Assembly (NCBI GenBank): GCA_035041965.1
Contig: JAPYMA010001567.1
Span: 1-64,000 of the forward strand
Length of the DNA: 64,000 nucleotides
Direction: 5' to 3'
Origin: Anisakis pegreffii
Taxonomy: Eukaryota > Nematoda > Chromadorea > Rhabditida > Anisakidae
Shown: positions 31,301 to 42,503 of the stretch, piece by piece
How the letters are laid out: each line of letters opens with the position of its first letter
How positions within the stretch are numbered: position 1 is the first letter of the stretch
Program-made: the position numbers and the translations under genes
Notes under the pieces: model-generated
What the model was told of the DNA's origin: nothing
The model's input: the letters and a program-made list of their open reading frames with translations, nothing else
The model's database searches: none

Positions 31301-34111
31301 TGCGAGTAAAATTTGCAAAAATGTTCAACTGACCTGACTAAATCCCATAATCACTCGAACTGCGAGGAAAACACCGACATGCGCAATGGCACATATGGGG
31401 CTGACTAATGTCAGCACCGTACTCGTTCCAACAGAACCGAGAATAATCCATTTACCACCAAAACGACCAGCCAAATAACCACCAAGCACTTGACTAAACA
31501 TGTAGCCCCAGTAGAAGGCAGATAGCACAAGACCCTGCATTGATTTTGACCAAACCAATGAGCCGGACACCTGAAAATTCGTCTTATTTTGACTGATAAT
31601 GAACGAGATTGAGTGGGATACACTAAAGAGGTTAATCGATGAGATAAAATAATGCAGCATAAACAACTTTGATATTGAGAAGCATTTTTTAACGAGGAAT
31701 TCTTCTTATGTAAAGGTTTCAAGAATCTTAAGATAGCCACTGAGTATAAGACATTCAGTCGTTAGACGATAGTGTTTCATAGCACCACTGAGCAGCAGCA
31801 CAATCCTATTCGATTGCCTAACAGTCAAACCAGCTGAATTGTTCGAGTTCAGTGAATGGTTAAGATTGTCGAAATCCGATAAAGCATCCAGTGTTTGATA
31901 GATTAAAACTGACTAATGGACGCACAACATCCTCTTCTCAAACTACTTTGTGCCTTAAATCAATTCGATCGCACCAATATATATATGTTTATTCCATTGA
32001 TTACAGATACATTCATGGCTTAAACCTGAACAACAATTCGAACGTGCTAATAGTAAGCACAGGTACAGTCTTACCGCGATAGCTACAAAATGATCAAACT
32101 AGTGGCCATGATAAAATGAATAAAATATTCGTTGAAAGGGAGAGATTGCTTACCGTAGGTTCCGATGAGGTTGTGTTAGCGATGCCAGATTTGCACTGGT
32201 TCGGCGGACGTGGCTGGTTCGACGAAATCATGTCGGCAGCAGTTTGATTGACCATACAAACGATAGCGAAGCTCACATCGTTTCGTTGAGTATAAATCGT
32301 GACACACGCAAGAAAACCCACCAGTGCCAATATTAATCTGGTCGAGCAAAAGAGCCCTTGCAATAAAGTTTATTCATTCACCACATATTTCTCAAGAATT
32401 CCTACCAAATAACCTATCACAATAATTCATTGTGCAATTTATTCTGTTGCTGTATCATTTCACGATGTTCTCATAGGATTACTTATGCTTATGTACTTGT
32501 GCTTATCGCATACAGTAAACGAAAATTTTTATCTAATAGTTCTCAGTATGAAATGATTGATAATGTTGATTATATTTGTTGTTATGTAGTGATCAGTTGT
32601 GCATCTCAATTGATATCCTTATTTGTGAGCTGTTTCTGATTTTATTGAGCTTATTACGATCCCCTCCTCTTAGCATCCATCGGGCGACATTGGAAATTTT
32701 CCTCTGTCCGCACCTATGATCGCTGAATGAGCAATCAAGATTAGAAGTTCATGAGGATCAATGATTTTCTGCGATGGTAGCGATAAATATTAATTGCTGA
32801 TCATGCGATTGATCAAGTGATTAAAGAAACGGAACAGAAGCGATTAATGATAATTCAATCGTGTTTTAGGCGTGACCAGTTTCATAGTCGCTTGATAACA
32901 AAACATTAGCAATGCACTAGGCAATACTTGGAGAACTTTGCACTACTAACATCACGTTGAAAAATGATCGAACTTCAAAAATTTCAAATGGTTAAAGTTT
33001 TTGAGCGTGCGATTTGCAGACTGATGATTCGGCTGTGGTGAAGATTTCAGCTTTGCTCAACATTTAATGCTGATTGAGTACAATGTTATTCATATGGCAA
33101 ACTCTTTTGGTCTCTTTAATCGTTGCAATGCGAAACAACAGCACAGCAAATATTTTGGCAATTGGCTCACGGTGAGAATGCTTCAGTTGAATGGGTTGTT
33201 GAAGTGATACCAAAACTGAAGTGTACAAGACATGCAGAAGCAATTGACAATTTTTACATTATGCTCATGAGGTATACTTCCAGCTAATTATTTCATCGCT
33301 GAAAGTTCCTGCTATCATTCAACTCTTTATCAGTTGTTTCTTCATTAGGTCATTTCTATGTGTTGGGATTTATTGCACCTTTTTTATTTAGAAATTAAGT
33401 GTAATCGCTTAATTTTTCCACTTTTCGCTTTTACAATAATTATTGGTAACAACACTCATTATTATCATTAAAATTCAGCTATCTGTGGTGTAAAATTTTG
33501 TAATTTGAAAAATTTTTTGGCCATAACTTCTTAGCCACTGGAGATCTAGGCCTCATATTTCAACTGTGGGTAGTATTGGGGAAGATCTTCCCTCTGGTGA
33601 TATGAGCTCGAAAAAAATTTTTTTGAAAATTCTCAAAATCCTGCAATTCGCAGACTGATGACTCAGCTGTGGCGAAGATTTCTACAGCTGCTCAAGATTT
33701 CCGCTCTAATGCTGATTGAGTACAATCGTTTTTCATATGACATACTCTTTTGGTCTTTAATGACCTGTGATCATGTCAATTCAGTCAGACATTCACATGT
33801 GGAATGCTTCTCAAAGATATGATGTCGGAAGCATGATTGCGAGGTATAACTTGTTTAAGGTGCCCAGCGCGTTCCCTAGATCTTTTCAAGTTGACAGTAA
33901 TGGTTGTTGCCGCCACAAGAGTGGAGAATTATATCATCGGACGTGATTAGAACAGTCATGAAGGATGCTTCATTTGATTCATGAAAGAGGAAGTTAGCAT
34001 GATCTCTCAAGAAGATGAAATAATCCATCAAGCAATTGTAAAAGAATCCTCAAAGTCATAATAATTCGAAGGAAACTTACTTGCTGGTTTAACATCCTCT
34101 AACTCCGTCAT
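28351..34111 (-). CDS. SLC17-family MFS anion/phosphate transporter
   Basis: Multi-pass carrier of the sialin / vesicular glutamate-nucleotide / Na-phosphate group (major facilitator superfamily); the substrate cannot be read from sequence. Exons: 34111-34081, 32356-32154, 31570-31334, 31016-30929, 30739-30644, 30535-30369, 30226-30077, 29851-29719, 29303-29062, 28626-28351. All phases agree and give 540 residues, normal for the family. The first exon ([10 protein letters not shown]) lies 1.7 kb upstream and is supported by a perfect GTAAGT donor and phase-1 fit. Visible family signatures: [15 protein letters not shown] after the first helix, [12 protein letters not shown], the helix 2-3 loop [32 protein letters not shown] followed by PLERS, and WLVVFWIAF near the C-terminus. 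NQT (early luminal loop) is a possible glycosylation site. WAPPLERS resembles sialin more than VGLUTs, but assignment within SLC17 is open. Confidence 0.93.
33005..33125 (+). repeat. Direct repeat, copy A (SLC17 intron 1)
   Basis: About 115-120 bp sharing GCAGACTGATGATTCGGCTG, TGCTGATTGAGTACAAT and ACTCTTTTGGTCT with copy B 630 bp away. Identity is high but with small indels. Confidence 0.6.
33638..33765 (+). repeat. Direct repeat, copy B (SLC17 intron 1)
   Basis: Partner of 33005-33125: GCAGACTGATGACTCAGCTG, TGCTGATTGAGTACAAT, ACTCTTTTGGTCT. No terminal inverted repeat or coding capacity seen. Confidence 0.6.
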
Positions 34112-36909
34112 GATTGCAGATATTCAGCGACGACTATTTTTGCTTCCACAAGACCACACGATCCGCAACGTGCACAGAATGTGCTGAGGAGCTTTTGAAC
34201 AGCAGCGAGACTTTGATAACACTGATAATTGCGATGACAATTGAGCACAATATCGGTGATATGTAGAAGATGGGCGGCAACAAAATAAGGAGGCCAATGT
34301 GGAATCTTTAACTTTTTTAAAGATAGCATATTATTGAATTCAGACACCATTTGCCAAGCTAATCAATGAACGAATGTGCTGTGCTTGTTTATTGGATGAA
34401 AATCATCTATTGAGTGATTCGATTTGATATCATAAGCAATATTGTGAGCAGACGATCATATCATCATGCAGTATCAGACTCGTAGATTTTTGTACTGCTC
34501 TTAAGATGTTTGCTTCGATATTACTGCTATTGTATGTTATCATTAAGAATTTAGACCAATGCTTTACACAATATTTAAAGAACATTGTACGATTAACGTC
34601 AGCTTGATAAGTGGTCAAACTTCGAAAAGTTCAAATGGTTAACATTGCACGGTTATGCGTTAGACGGTCAACAGTAGTTCATAAGGCAGCAGATTTGTTG
34701 AGAGCAACACCAAAATGCTCTTCGTACATAAATGATAATATTGATAATTTTAATCGAGATAATGCCAGTGCTGATAATGTTTTGCTGCACTTTTATTTGG
34801 TGATTACAAAAATTTTTGGATTAATCTTTAGTTTACGATTCATTCAATTGTTCTATCGCATCATATAATCAAGTTATAAAACATTCAGTGGAATGTCAAC
34901 GGTTCGTCGGTATGACTTTCGTATGAGGTCTTTAGTCCTAACTAACAGTTTCAAATTTTAAAATTATGTAAGTTTTTCTGAAGTTAGTTAAGTAATTAAC
35001 GAGTCAGTGTAAGCGGAAATTCCAGCCATCGATAACGACCTGCTATGGGCCAATTGGTGGTTAGCACTCCTAGAATCTACTGAATCGATCATTTTTATTC
35101 ATCTCGATCAAAATTGCCATTTTCTCTCTATGATAACTTTTCAGTCTATCTATATTCACTCAAAATTTTTCCCAAAGGCACTGATTGGAGCGTATTTGAT
35201 TTACGTGTAAGTGTGTTGTGTTTGATACCGTGACTGAACAATTTCATAGGTTGGAGGCCTCGTTTCTAGGTTATTCTTATAAATTAGGTAATCGAAACAT
35301 CGATTGAATGCACGAATTTTTCGAAAAATATTGCCCTAATTCGATCGGAATAATGTTTTGCTACACTTTTAGTCAGTATTTGAATAGGGTGATCGCTTCA
35401 AACAGTGGAAAGTGTATTTGATAAGGCTGAAATTGGTTTAATCGTTTACGTAAAGCACGATTACAATGAAAGCTATCAAACAACATATCAGCTGTAGTAC
35501 AAAAAAACAGTTGATACTCTTATCGTTTTTTCATTGATTTATCACATATGTAAATGCATGCTCTAATGCTACTTTATACGTATACTTGATGTTTGATGAT
35601 TGCTCTCTTGTTATCTTTTGTCAACGCTTAAAATCGCATAAATACTTCTCTTTACAGTTGTAATCAGCATTAATGGTTTGTGATCCTCTTACGCCCTTTT
35701 TACAAACTTTTCGATTGCTATTATCGCAAAAATTACCTCTATGAATCTCGACTATGCATAATATAATCTTTCAATTAAGAAATACTTATGTCTCGTATAA
35801 TTTCTGCATCAGAATTAATTGGAAATTTTGTAAAATACGAAACGATTCCTTTTCGCTGAATTCGTTCATGCCTGCAAGTAATATGAAGGTAATGCGTGCA
35901 TCTGCTTCTAGTGGAAAACCTGATGGTGAATAGTTGGAGTGCCGAAAAACTATTATTCAAACTGATTGCATGCGGAAGTTTTTTTTCACGTTAATAGAGA
36001 CTCATTCAGCAATAACTTGATTTGCTTGGTTACTTGAATGCTTTTCATTTCGTCGATAGGATATTGCCTCAGTTCAAATTGTAACATTCTAAATACATAC
36101 TGATTACGACTATGAAGAAATTTCTTAATATGTGATATGGTATATATTGGAACGGTGGCAGTGATATGTAGCTTCACAAATGAAAAATCATAGTGAGTAA
36201 AAAATGAGAATTTAATGTGAAACGATCATAATGAAAGGTCAAAGTTTTGCTCATAGCCAATGAGTTTGCTCAATTTGGATGGTCTGCAGGGTTAGAAATT
36301 AAAATCAGATTGGAAAAATTGGAATGTTTGCAGCAAATTCAGTGGTTCCCATCATACCGATTGTGGAGACCTCTATATGTGTTCTTCACAAATCATTAAA
36401 TAATCTACACAAAACAAATGAATGTTTTGAATAAGCAATCGAAATTTTCGAATGGTTTAAAGATAAAAAGTTGATGTAATCTGACGAAATGAAAGGATGA
36501 CGAAATTATTAGTGAAAAAAATTAATTAATAAACATTGTTTCAAGCTGATAAAAGCTGATGTAATCAGAAATTTTATGCCGAAATTATCAGTTTAAAAAA
36601 ATTAGTTAAAAAAATATTGGTTCAAAAGCTGTAAATTGTATTGTATTCAATGCGATGCGATTACTAAAGCAGGAAAATGATCGAACGTCAACCAATTTCT
36701 TCTCTTATTCTTATCATACAAAAAGATTTATTTGATTTATTTGATTACATTTGAGCAATTCAAATTTTCTTTATGGAAGCCCCAAACTATTAAATCACAA
36801 TGAATAACTAGTAGAAAAAACCGAAATTGCAGTCCGAAGTTGTGAATAAATTCCTGAAGAACATCCACAAACATTGTTTGAATGAATGAAAATATCTGCA
36901 AATCTTCAT
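34112..36909. other. Upstream of the SLC17 gene
   Basis: Should contain the SLC17 promoter. A minus-strand frame of 80 codons (34350-34108) overlaps the SLC17 start codon by four bases (ATGA). It may be an upstream ORF or chance. No other supported gene. Weakly repeated words occur near 34.75 and 35.35 kb (ATAATGTTTTGCT). Confidence 0.4.
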
Positions 36910-37163
36910 CTACAACAGAGAATCGAATGCATAAAATGAATGAACAAATCTACGAGCATTATCTACGAATAAATTTTCATGTTCACTCAATATGCATTCG
37001 AGATGATCAAAGTTGATCAGTTCGAGATGATCAGAAATCTTCTTTATCCATAGCATGATCGATGTTTTCATGCGTTCCAACAGTGCTGCCAGATGATGAC
37101 GAAGCATTGCCCACGTAAATGAATAAGAACAACGAAAAAGAACATAGCAAATGCACACCTCAT
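36910..37163 (-). pseudogene. Possible secreted-protein gene or remnant
   Basis: An ATG at 37163 begins a signal-peptide-like stretch (MRCAFAMFFFVVLIHL, then RGQC) that stops after about 31 codons. A second, overlapping frame then stays open to 36910 and reads as a plausible charged helix (HLAALLERMKTSIM..., ENLFVDNARRFVHSF). Joining the two would need a frameshift or an unseen short intron. It may be a decayed gene or a chance pairing. No family is recognised. Confidence 0.2.
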
Positions 37164-37550
37164 CCTTGTAATGCTCATAAATATGCTCTCAAATTATCGC
37201 ATGATTCAGTTGCCCAAACGAATCATTTACCGTAACTTTTATCTCTAATCATGGCACTTTTCTTCAGTTGAAATCAACAACAACATACAGATTGAGGCTC
37301 ACCGAAATTGTTCGCCTATCATGCTCACAATCGTTGCACACAAGGACTTTTCAGCAGTCTTATAATGAATGAAAAAATTGTATGAAGTCCATGCTGTTAA
37401 CTTTCAATATCTGATGACTTACTAGTCACAATCCATTTCAAATGAACAATTCATGACCCATTCCTTAACAACTCTACGCATCCACTCGTTTTGCAGAAAC
37501 AAGTCACCATAAAAATCTCAAGCACACCGCAAAATATATGATATTCTGAA
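37164..37550. other. Non-coding spacer
   Basis: Nothing recognised between the frame at 37.0 kb and the repeat array. Confidence 0.4.
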
Positions 37551-38898
37551 TCTATAGGTTCTGAGGAGTCGAATGATATAAAGATGTTGATATATTATTG
37601 GACAAACCCGAGAGTATAGTAAGCTTGAATGTGGTAATTCCAATAGCTTTGAGAAAATAGCTCTATCTCTTCATGCAAGCAGAATTGCTCAGCAGCATTT
37701 ATAATGTTCTGAATCTAGAGGTTCTGAGGAATCGAATAGAGTGGAGAAATTCATATGTCATCGGGCAAACCTGAGAGTACCGGTAGCTTGAAGATGGTAA
37801 CCTCTATAACGCTATAGTAGTGTATATATTGATCTATAGCGATCAAATGCATATGAATGGACGCCTCTGCGCTAGTTGAGATAGCTTTAATAAAATAGCT
37901 ATATTTCCTCAAGTAAGCATAATCGGCCAGCAAAATATATATTTTTCTCAATGCAGAGATTCTACTCGATCGATTGGTGTGAAGAAATTGATATGTTACT
38001 GGTCAAAGCTGAGGGTACGGTAGGTTTGAATGAGCTAACCCCTATAGCATCAGAAAAATAGCTATATCTCCTCGCAGAGGCGGAATTTTCCGGTGAGCTT
38101 TTCATTCTTAGGAAGCAGAGATTCAGCTCGATCGAATGATGAAGAAACATCAATACGTTCCTAGGCAAACTTGAGAAGACGATAGGCTTGAATGTATCAA
38201 ACCTATATTTTTATATCAATGTATAATATCTATTGGTCTATAGTGATCAATTGCATATCAATGAGCACCATTGCGCCAGTTGAGATGATAGCTTTAATAA
38301 AATAGCCATATCTTCTCAAATAATCAGAATCGGCCGACAAAATATATATATTTCTGAATTCAGAGATTCTGCTCGATCGATTGGTGTGAAGAAATTGATA
38401 TGTTACTGATCAAAGCTGAGAGTACGGTAGGCTTGAATGTGATAACCCCTATAGCATCAGAAAAATAGCTACATCTCCTCGCAAGTGCAGAATTTCTGGC
38501 GATTTTCTCATTTTTAGGAAGCAGAGGTTCTGCTCGATCGAATAATATATAAAGCATCAATATGTCACCATGCAAACCTGAGAAGACGGTAGGCTTGAAT
38601 TTAACAAACATAATTTTCCATAGTAATGTATAATATCTATTGGTTTATAGTGATCAAATGCATATGAATGAGCGCCTCTGCGCTAGTTGAGATAGCTTAA
38701 GGAAAACAGCTGTACCTCTGCATGAAAGGAGAATTTCTCAGGAAAATGCATAATGCTCTGAATCTAGAGGGTCTGATAAATTTAATGGTGTAGAGAAATT
38801 GATATTTTACTGAGCAGTCCTGAGAATACCGTGAGCTTGAAAATGGTAACCCCTACAGTGCTATAGCAGTGCATAAATTGATGTATAATGATAAAATG
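37551..38898. repeat. Alternating-length tandem repeat array
   Basis: Seven starts of a related unit (words such as AGAGATTCTGCTCGATCGATT and GGTGTGAAGAAATTGATATG) fall at about 37551, 37710, 37947, 38110, 38354, 38517 and 38757. Spacings alternate near 160 and 240 bp, giving a higher-order period of about 400-407 bp. The last unit is interrupted at 38898 by the insertion that follows, and its remainder (GTGCTAGTTGAGA) resumes after 40110. Frames inside the units are not genes. An inverted relative lies at 58.68-59.17 kb. Confidence 0.85.
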
Positions 38899-40110
38899 TA
38901 GTGTTGTGCGGGGCGTCCGCGATTTCGGGCCCCCCATCCCCGAATACAAGTCCCCATCCGCTACCATTTTCGAGCGGTGTCCATTTTCGGGGATTGTCCC
39001 CGTCCCCGAAATATCCTCGACTCTGCCAGTCCCTGACCTCTCCAGGATTGTCGGCTCTTCCCGAAATATCGGGAAGCCTCCCTGAAATTCCCCTGAAAAA
39101 AATTAGCTCCGAATCAGCTGCAACCATGCGATCAATTCGAAGTTGAATATTCGATCATTGCTCGCATGCTTGCATTTAAGGTCCCACTACCATCCTGTCT
39201 CAGCTAAGATTTACAGGGGATCCCGGGATCCCTGGATTTCAGTTCTAATCCCGACCCCGGAACTTAATTTTTGAAAAATTCTGGGAACTGGGAATTTGAT
39301 AAAGCAGGTCAATTCGTATTAATTTTGATAGTGCGTCCATCTTGAAGCAAGCCTTAATTATTACCAGCTTATTCATGTGCAGTCATCCAATAGTCATGGG
39401 AATTGATGCAAGTCAGATGAATAGAATGATCAACGGTAGCTTGGTGAACTTTTGCGTAGCATTTCATTGAACATTAGACTGATTATTCTGTTCTTCATTA
39501 CTTAATGTCACGCTCATCTGAATGCACTTCTATGTAGACTAATGGAGATTATCACTTTTTCTAATGAGAATCAAGAGTAACAAATTTCTACGAAATTTTG
39601 AGTTCATGAATCCGTGTGTTAATTCCTTCCAAGATTAAAAATATTTCGAGAGCTGTATAGTGACATGTAATATGTCCACACAGATGAGTGTAGTATAAAA
39701 TTACACGAGTAAAGCGCGTATTCTAATTTTTTGCTAAGGAAATTTTGATATTGTACTCTATTTCCTCATGTAGTTGAATAAAATACTGCAAACGGAATCG
39801 CATTGCGCCTTCGCAGTTATCGCTTTTCTAGCATAACGGTCACTTATTTGAATGCTTTTCCCTGAAAAAATCATGTTTTCAAGGTCATGCTGACTCTAGT
39901 CCCAAAGTTGCATCGTCGGGGAATTTCTGGGAGTCGGGAACGGGAACGGGGATGAGATTGAGTTTTATCCCCAAAACTTCTCGTCCCCGAGTCCTCGTCC
40001 CCGTTCCCGACCATTTTCGAGCGGCGGCCATTTTCGAGGACTCTCCCCGTCCCTAAAATGTTCCCGACTCTCCCCGTCCCCGACTTTTTTTCTCTCCATG
40101 CACAACTCTA
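38899..40110. mobile_element. hAT-like non-autonomous insertion
   Basis: A 1.2-kb block with ends TAGTGTTGTGC (left) and the complement of TAGAGTTGTGC (right), fitting the TAGNG end rule of hAT transposons. Flanking octamers ATAAAATG and ATACAACT are similar and could be a decayed 8-bp target duplication. The subterminal 150-250 bp at both ends are strikingly GC-rich, with repeated CCCCGTCCCCG words and a shared block CCATTTTCGAGCGG, while the core is AT-rich. No transposase frame is seen. It interrupts a unit of the tandem array, so it is younger than the array. Confidence 0.7.
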
Positions 40111-41619
40111 ATACAACTGTGCTAGTTGAGACAGACGACGCTCATGATATGAATTACATTGCAGAACAACAGAGCAGTTTCAATATAGAATTCGTATAGG
40201 TAGCCACAATCATTCTGATGACTTTGTTGTCTGAATTGATACCACTTAGTTTTCAAGTGCAATTCAATTTTGCTCGGACATCGGAACGTATGATTTTCGA
40301 ACAGTTCTACAGAATCTCTTTCATCCAACAGCGTCGAGAAGTTATGGGTTTATTGCGTAAAGGCGATTGTACTTTGTGATCTGCAGGTATGTGAACTATG
40401 ATTTTCGTATGTGACGTATGTCTTTTTGACAGATTATGAATTAATTCATAATCGCATGAGTCATTCATCTCTAAACATTCGTCTTCTCCGCTATAAACCT
40501 CATCGTATATCTATTGTGCTAAGCTCATTCGTAAACAAGTCGCACATTCTTTGCGACAGTCGCATAAATGTGCAGTGTCTCTTCAGAGATCAAGCAAATT
40601 TCCTTTGCACTGAAATTTATACTTTCTAAAATTCTGCTACAAATTCAAAGTCTTTCGGGATCCAGCACGCCCATAATACACGTCTTTATCTGTCAGGCCT
40701 TGAATATCCATCCACACGTTTCGCCATCCACTGAGTGTTACATATGATGCTTCTGTTAATATCTGCTCAAAAAATTTGCGCTTTCAAAAAATCGCTCAAT
40801 CTACCCTCTAATGATATGGCCATATGAACAATTATCTTTTTTCAGTCAGGAATTAGACGCATAAATAAAACGGCATGAATTCTACGTGATCATTGATGAA
40901 ACGACGGAAACACTCTTCTGCACCTTGACAAGAATAACGAATCGATGAAGTATCCAGGAAGACAGAAATTCGATCAAACTATGCAAATGAGGAATAGGAC
41001 TGATTGGTTCAGTATTTTCGCCACATAACATAATCAAAAGAAGTCGCCGTGGAGTTTGAGCATTCAGCTAGCCAAGATCGCTCACAGTTCGGCCGTAGCC
41101 TCATAAAATGACCTCATAGGAAGTCTATAATGTTCATTTGATCACCTCCCTTATCACTCACTATCAGATGTGAACATTTGTGTATGGTGATATGGGATAT
41201 GTGTTTTATGTTTATGTGTGATAATTTATGTGATAATGTCGCAATCATTCAAATACCCAACTGATTATTCGTAATCAGATTGATCAATCACATCTTATCA
41301 GCGTTCTGTTCTGTTATTATTTACTTAATTTGTGAAATCAAGATGGGTGCTTAACATGTTTTGACCACATTTCGTCTGCTCACTTGATCGTTATCGTATG
41401 AAACTTCATTTCAAACTCTCCTCCGCGTTCGTTTGTGATACATCGTATAAAGATTGCCGTATTCATTCATCACTCTCATCACATATTTCAGCCATCTTCT
41501 GTGAATGCATTCACAGAACTAATAGTCAGTTCTAATCCTTGCCACTTATCAGCTCATCCACCCTGTACAATCGCATTCCATACTGATTTTAATTCCTTCC
41601 ATCCGGCCTCAGCCAGCAC
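40111..41619. other. Intergenic, upstream of peptide gene A
   Basis: Begins with the remainder of the broken repeat unit. No coding exon is supported in the rest. Confidence 0.4.
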
Positions 41620-41665
41620 TATATATCAGTGGCTTCCAGCTGTTGGCTGTCTTCTCACAAGTCAG
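41620..41665 (+). promoter_or_regulatory. Possible core promoter of peptide gene A
   Basis: TATATA at 41620-41625 and initiator-like TCACAA/TCAGCT words 30-45 bp downstream lie just before the ATG at 41677. This would give a very short 5' UTR. Weakly supported. Confidence 0.3.
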
Positions 41666-41676
41666 CTTGAGCAGTT

Positions 41677-42503
41677 ATGTTTCATTTCATTTCACTTACA
41701 ACAGCGCTGAGTATATCACTCTCTGTACTATTCTGTTTACCAGCTCTATTGCAACAAGACTATTTGGTGAACGGTGAAGATGATCACTACATGGCAAATG
41801 AAAAATTCTTAGAAGATCCGGTTATTGAGGAGATCATCGAACAAATCGCCCATTATCGTAAGAGGAATGACGACGATAGTGCAGAGCAGGTAGGATTCAG
41901 GTGATGTGAATATTGTTGAATTGAAATATTTTAAACGGAATGTTCACATAACACTTGAAATGGAGTGTTAATTTGAAGCGAGTAACTTCCTAGAACACAT
42001 CTCTTCAAATCTCGGCGGTGATTTTGGTTCGAAATACACAACCCTGAATGATCTGAATGAAATGTCAATTCGATCATCAGATAACACTGAGAATATGAGC
42101 ACGCATGAATTTTCTGCTCAATCCGCTTTTCACTCGCCGTTTCGCACAACCGCAAAACTATTCCATAGGTGCAAAAAGCTTCACTGTAAAGGCTATTTCA
42201 ACGGTTTTGCTTTTAGTTTGATATGATTGCGGCGTATGCAATTCGAAGTGCGTGAAAACGATTCAATGATGACATTGATAAATCAACGACTTTTAAGAGA
42301 CTTTGCTTTTTTTTCAGCAAGATAAATCGTTGAACGTCAAATTGAGCAATGATCAAAAGCCGCTTAATGAAGGTGCCGAGAAATTAGCTCATATGCTTCA
42401 AGTCGAAAAGCTGGATCGGTATAACCGTGAAATTGAGCGAATTAAATCGAAAAATTTATTGAAGCTTCGACTGAAATGTTTCTTCAATCCTATCACTTGT
42501 TGA
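41677..42503 (+). CDS. Allatostatin-C-like prepropeptide A
   Basis: A 132-residue precursor in two exons (41677-41889 and 42318-42503) joined in phase 0 at CAG/GTAGGA and TTTTCAG. The N-terminus is a clear signal peptide (MFHFISLTTALSISLSVLFC). An acidic spacer with one RKR site near residue 62 follows, then a lysine/arginine-rich helix, and the protein ends LRLKCFFNPITC-stop. The C-x6-C loop with FFNP inside matches the allatostatin-C family (arthropod CYFNPISC), which is related to somatostatin-type signalling through class A receptors. The expected product is a secreted neuropeptide cyclised by one disulfide. Unlike arthropod forms, nothing follows the last cysteine. Cleavage could occur at single basic residues (KSK, LRLK); no dibasic site directly precedes the loop. 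A paralogue with identical architecture lies 6.5 kb downstream. Confidence 0.85.

Noticed and set aside
35045..35090. tRNA-like GGGCCAATTGGTGG
   Set aside because: Resembles a tRNA 5' half only; no T-arm or matching acceptor strand follows.
38888..39146. Pro/Ser- and Gly-rich frames on both strands
   Set aside because: Produced by the GC-rich CCCCG repeats at the end of the hAT-like insertion.
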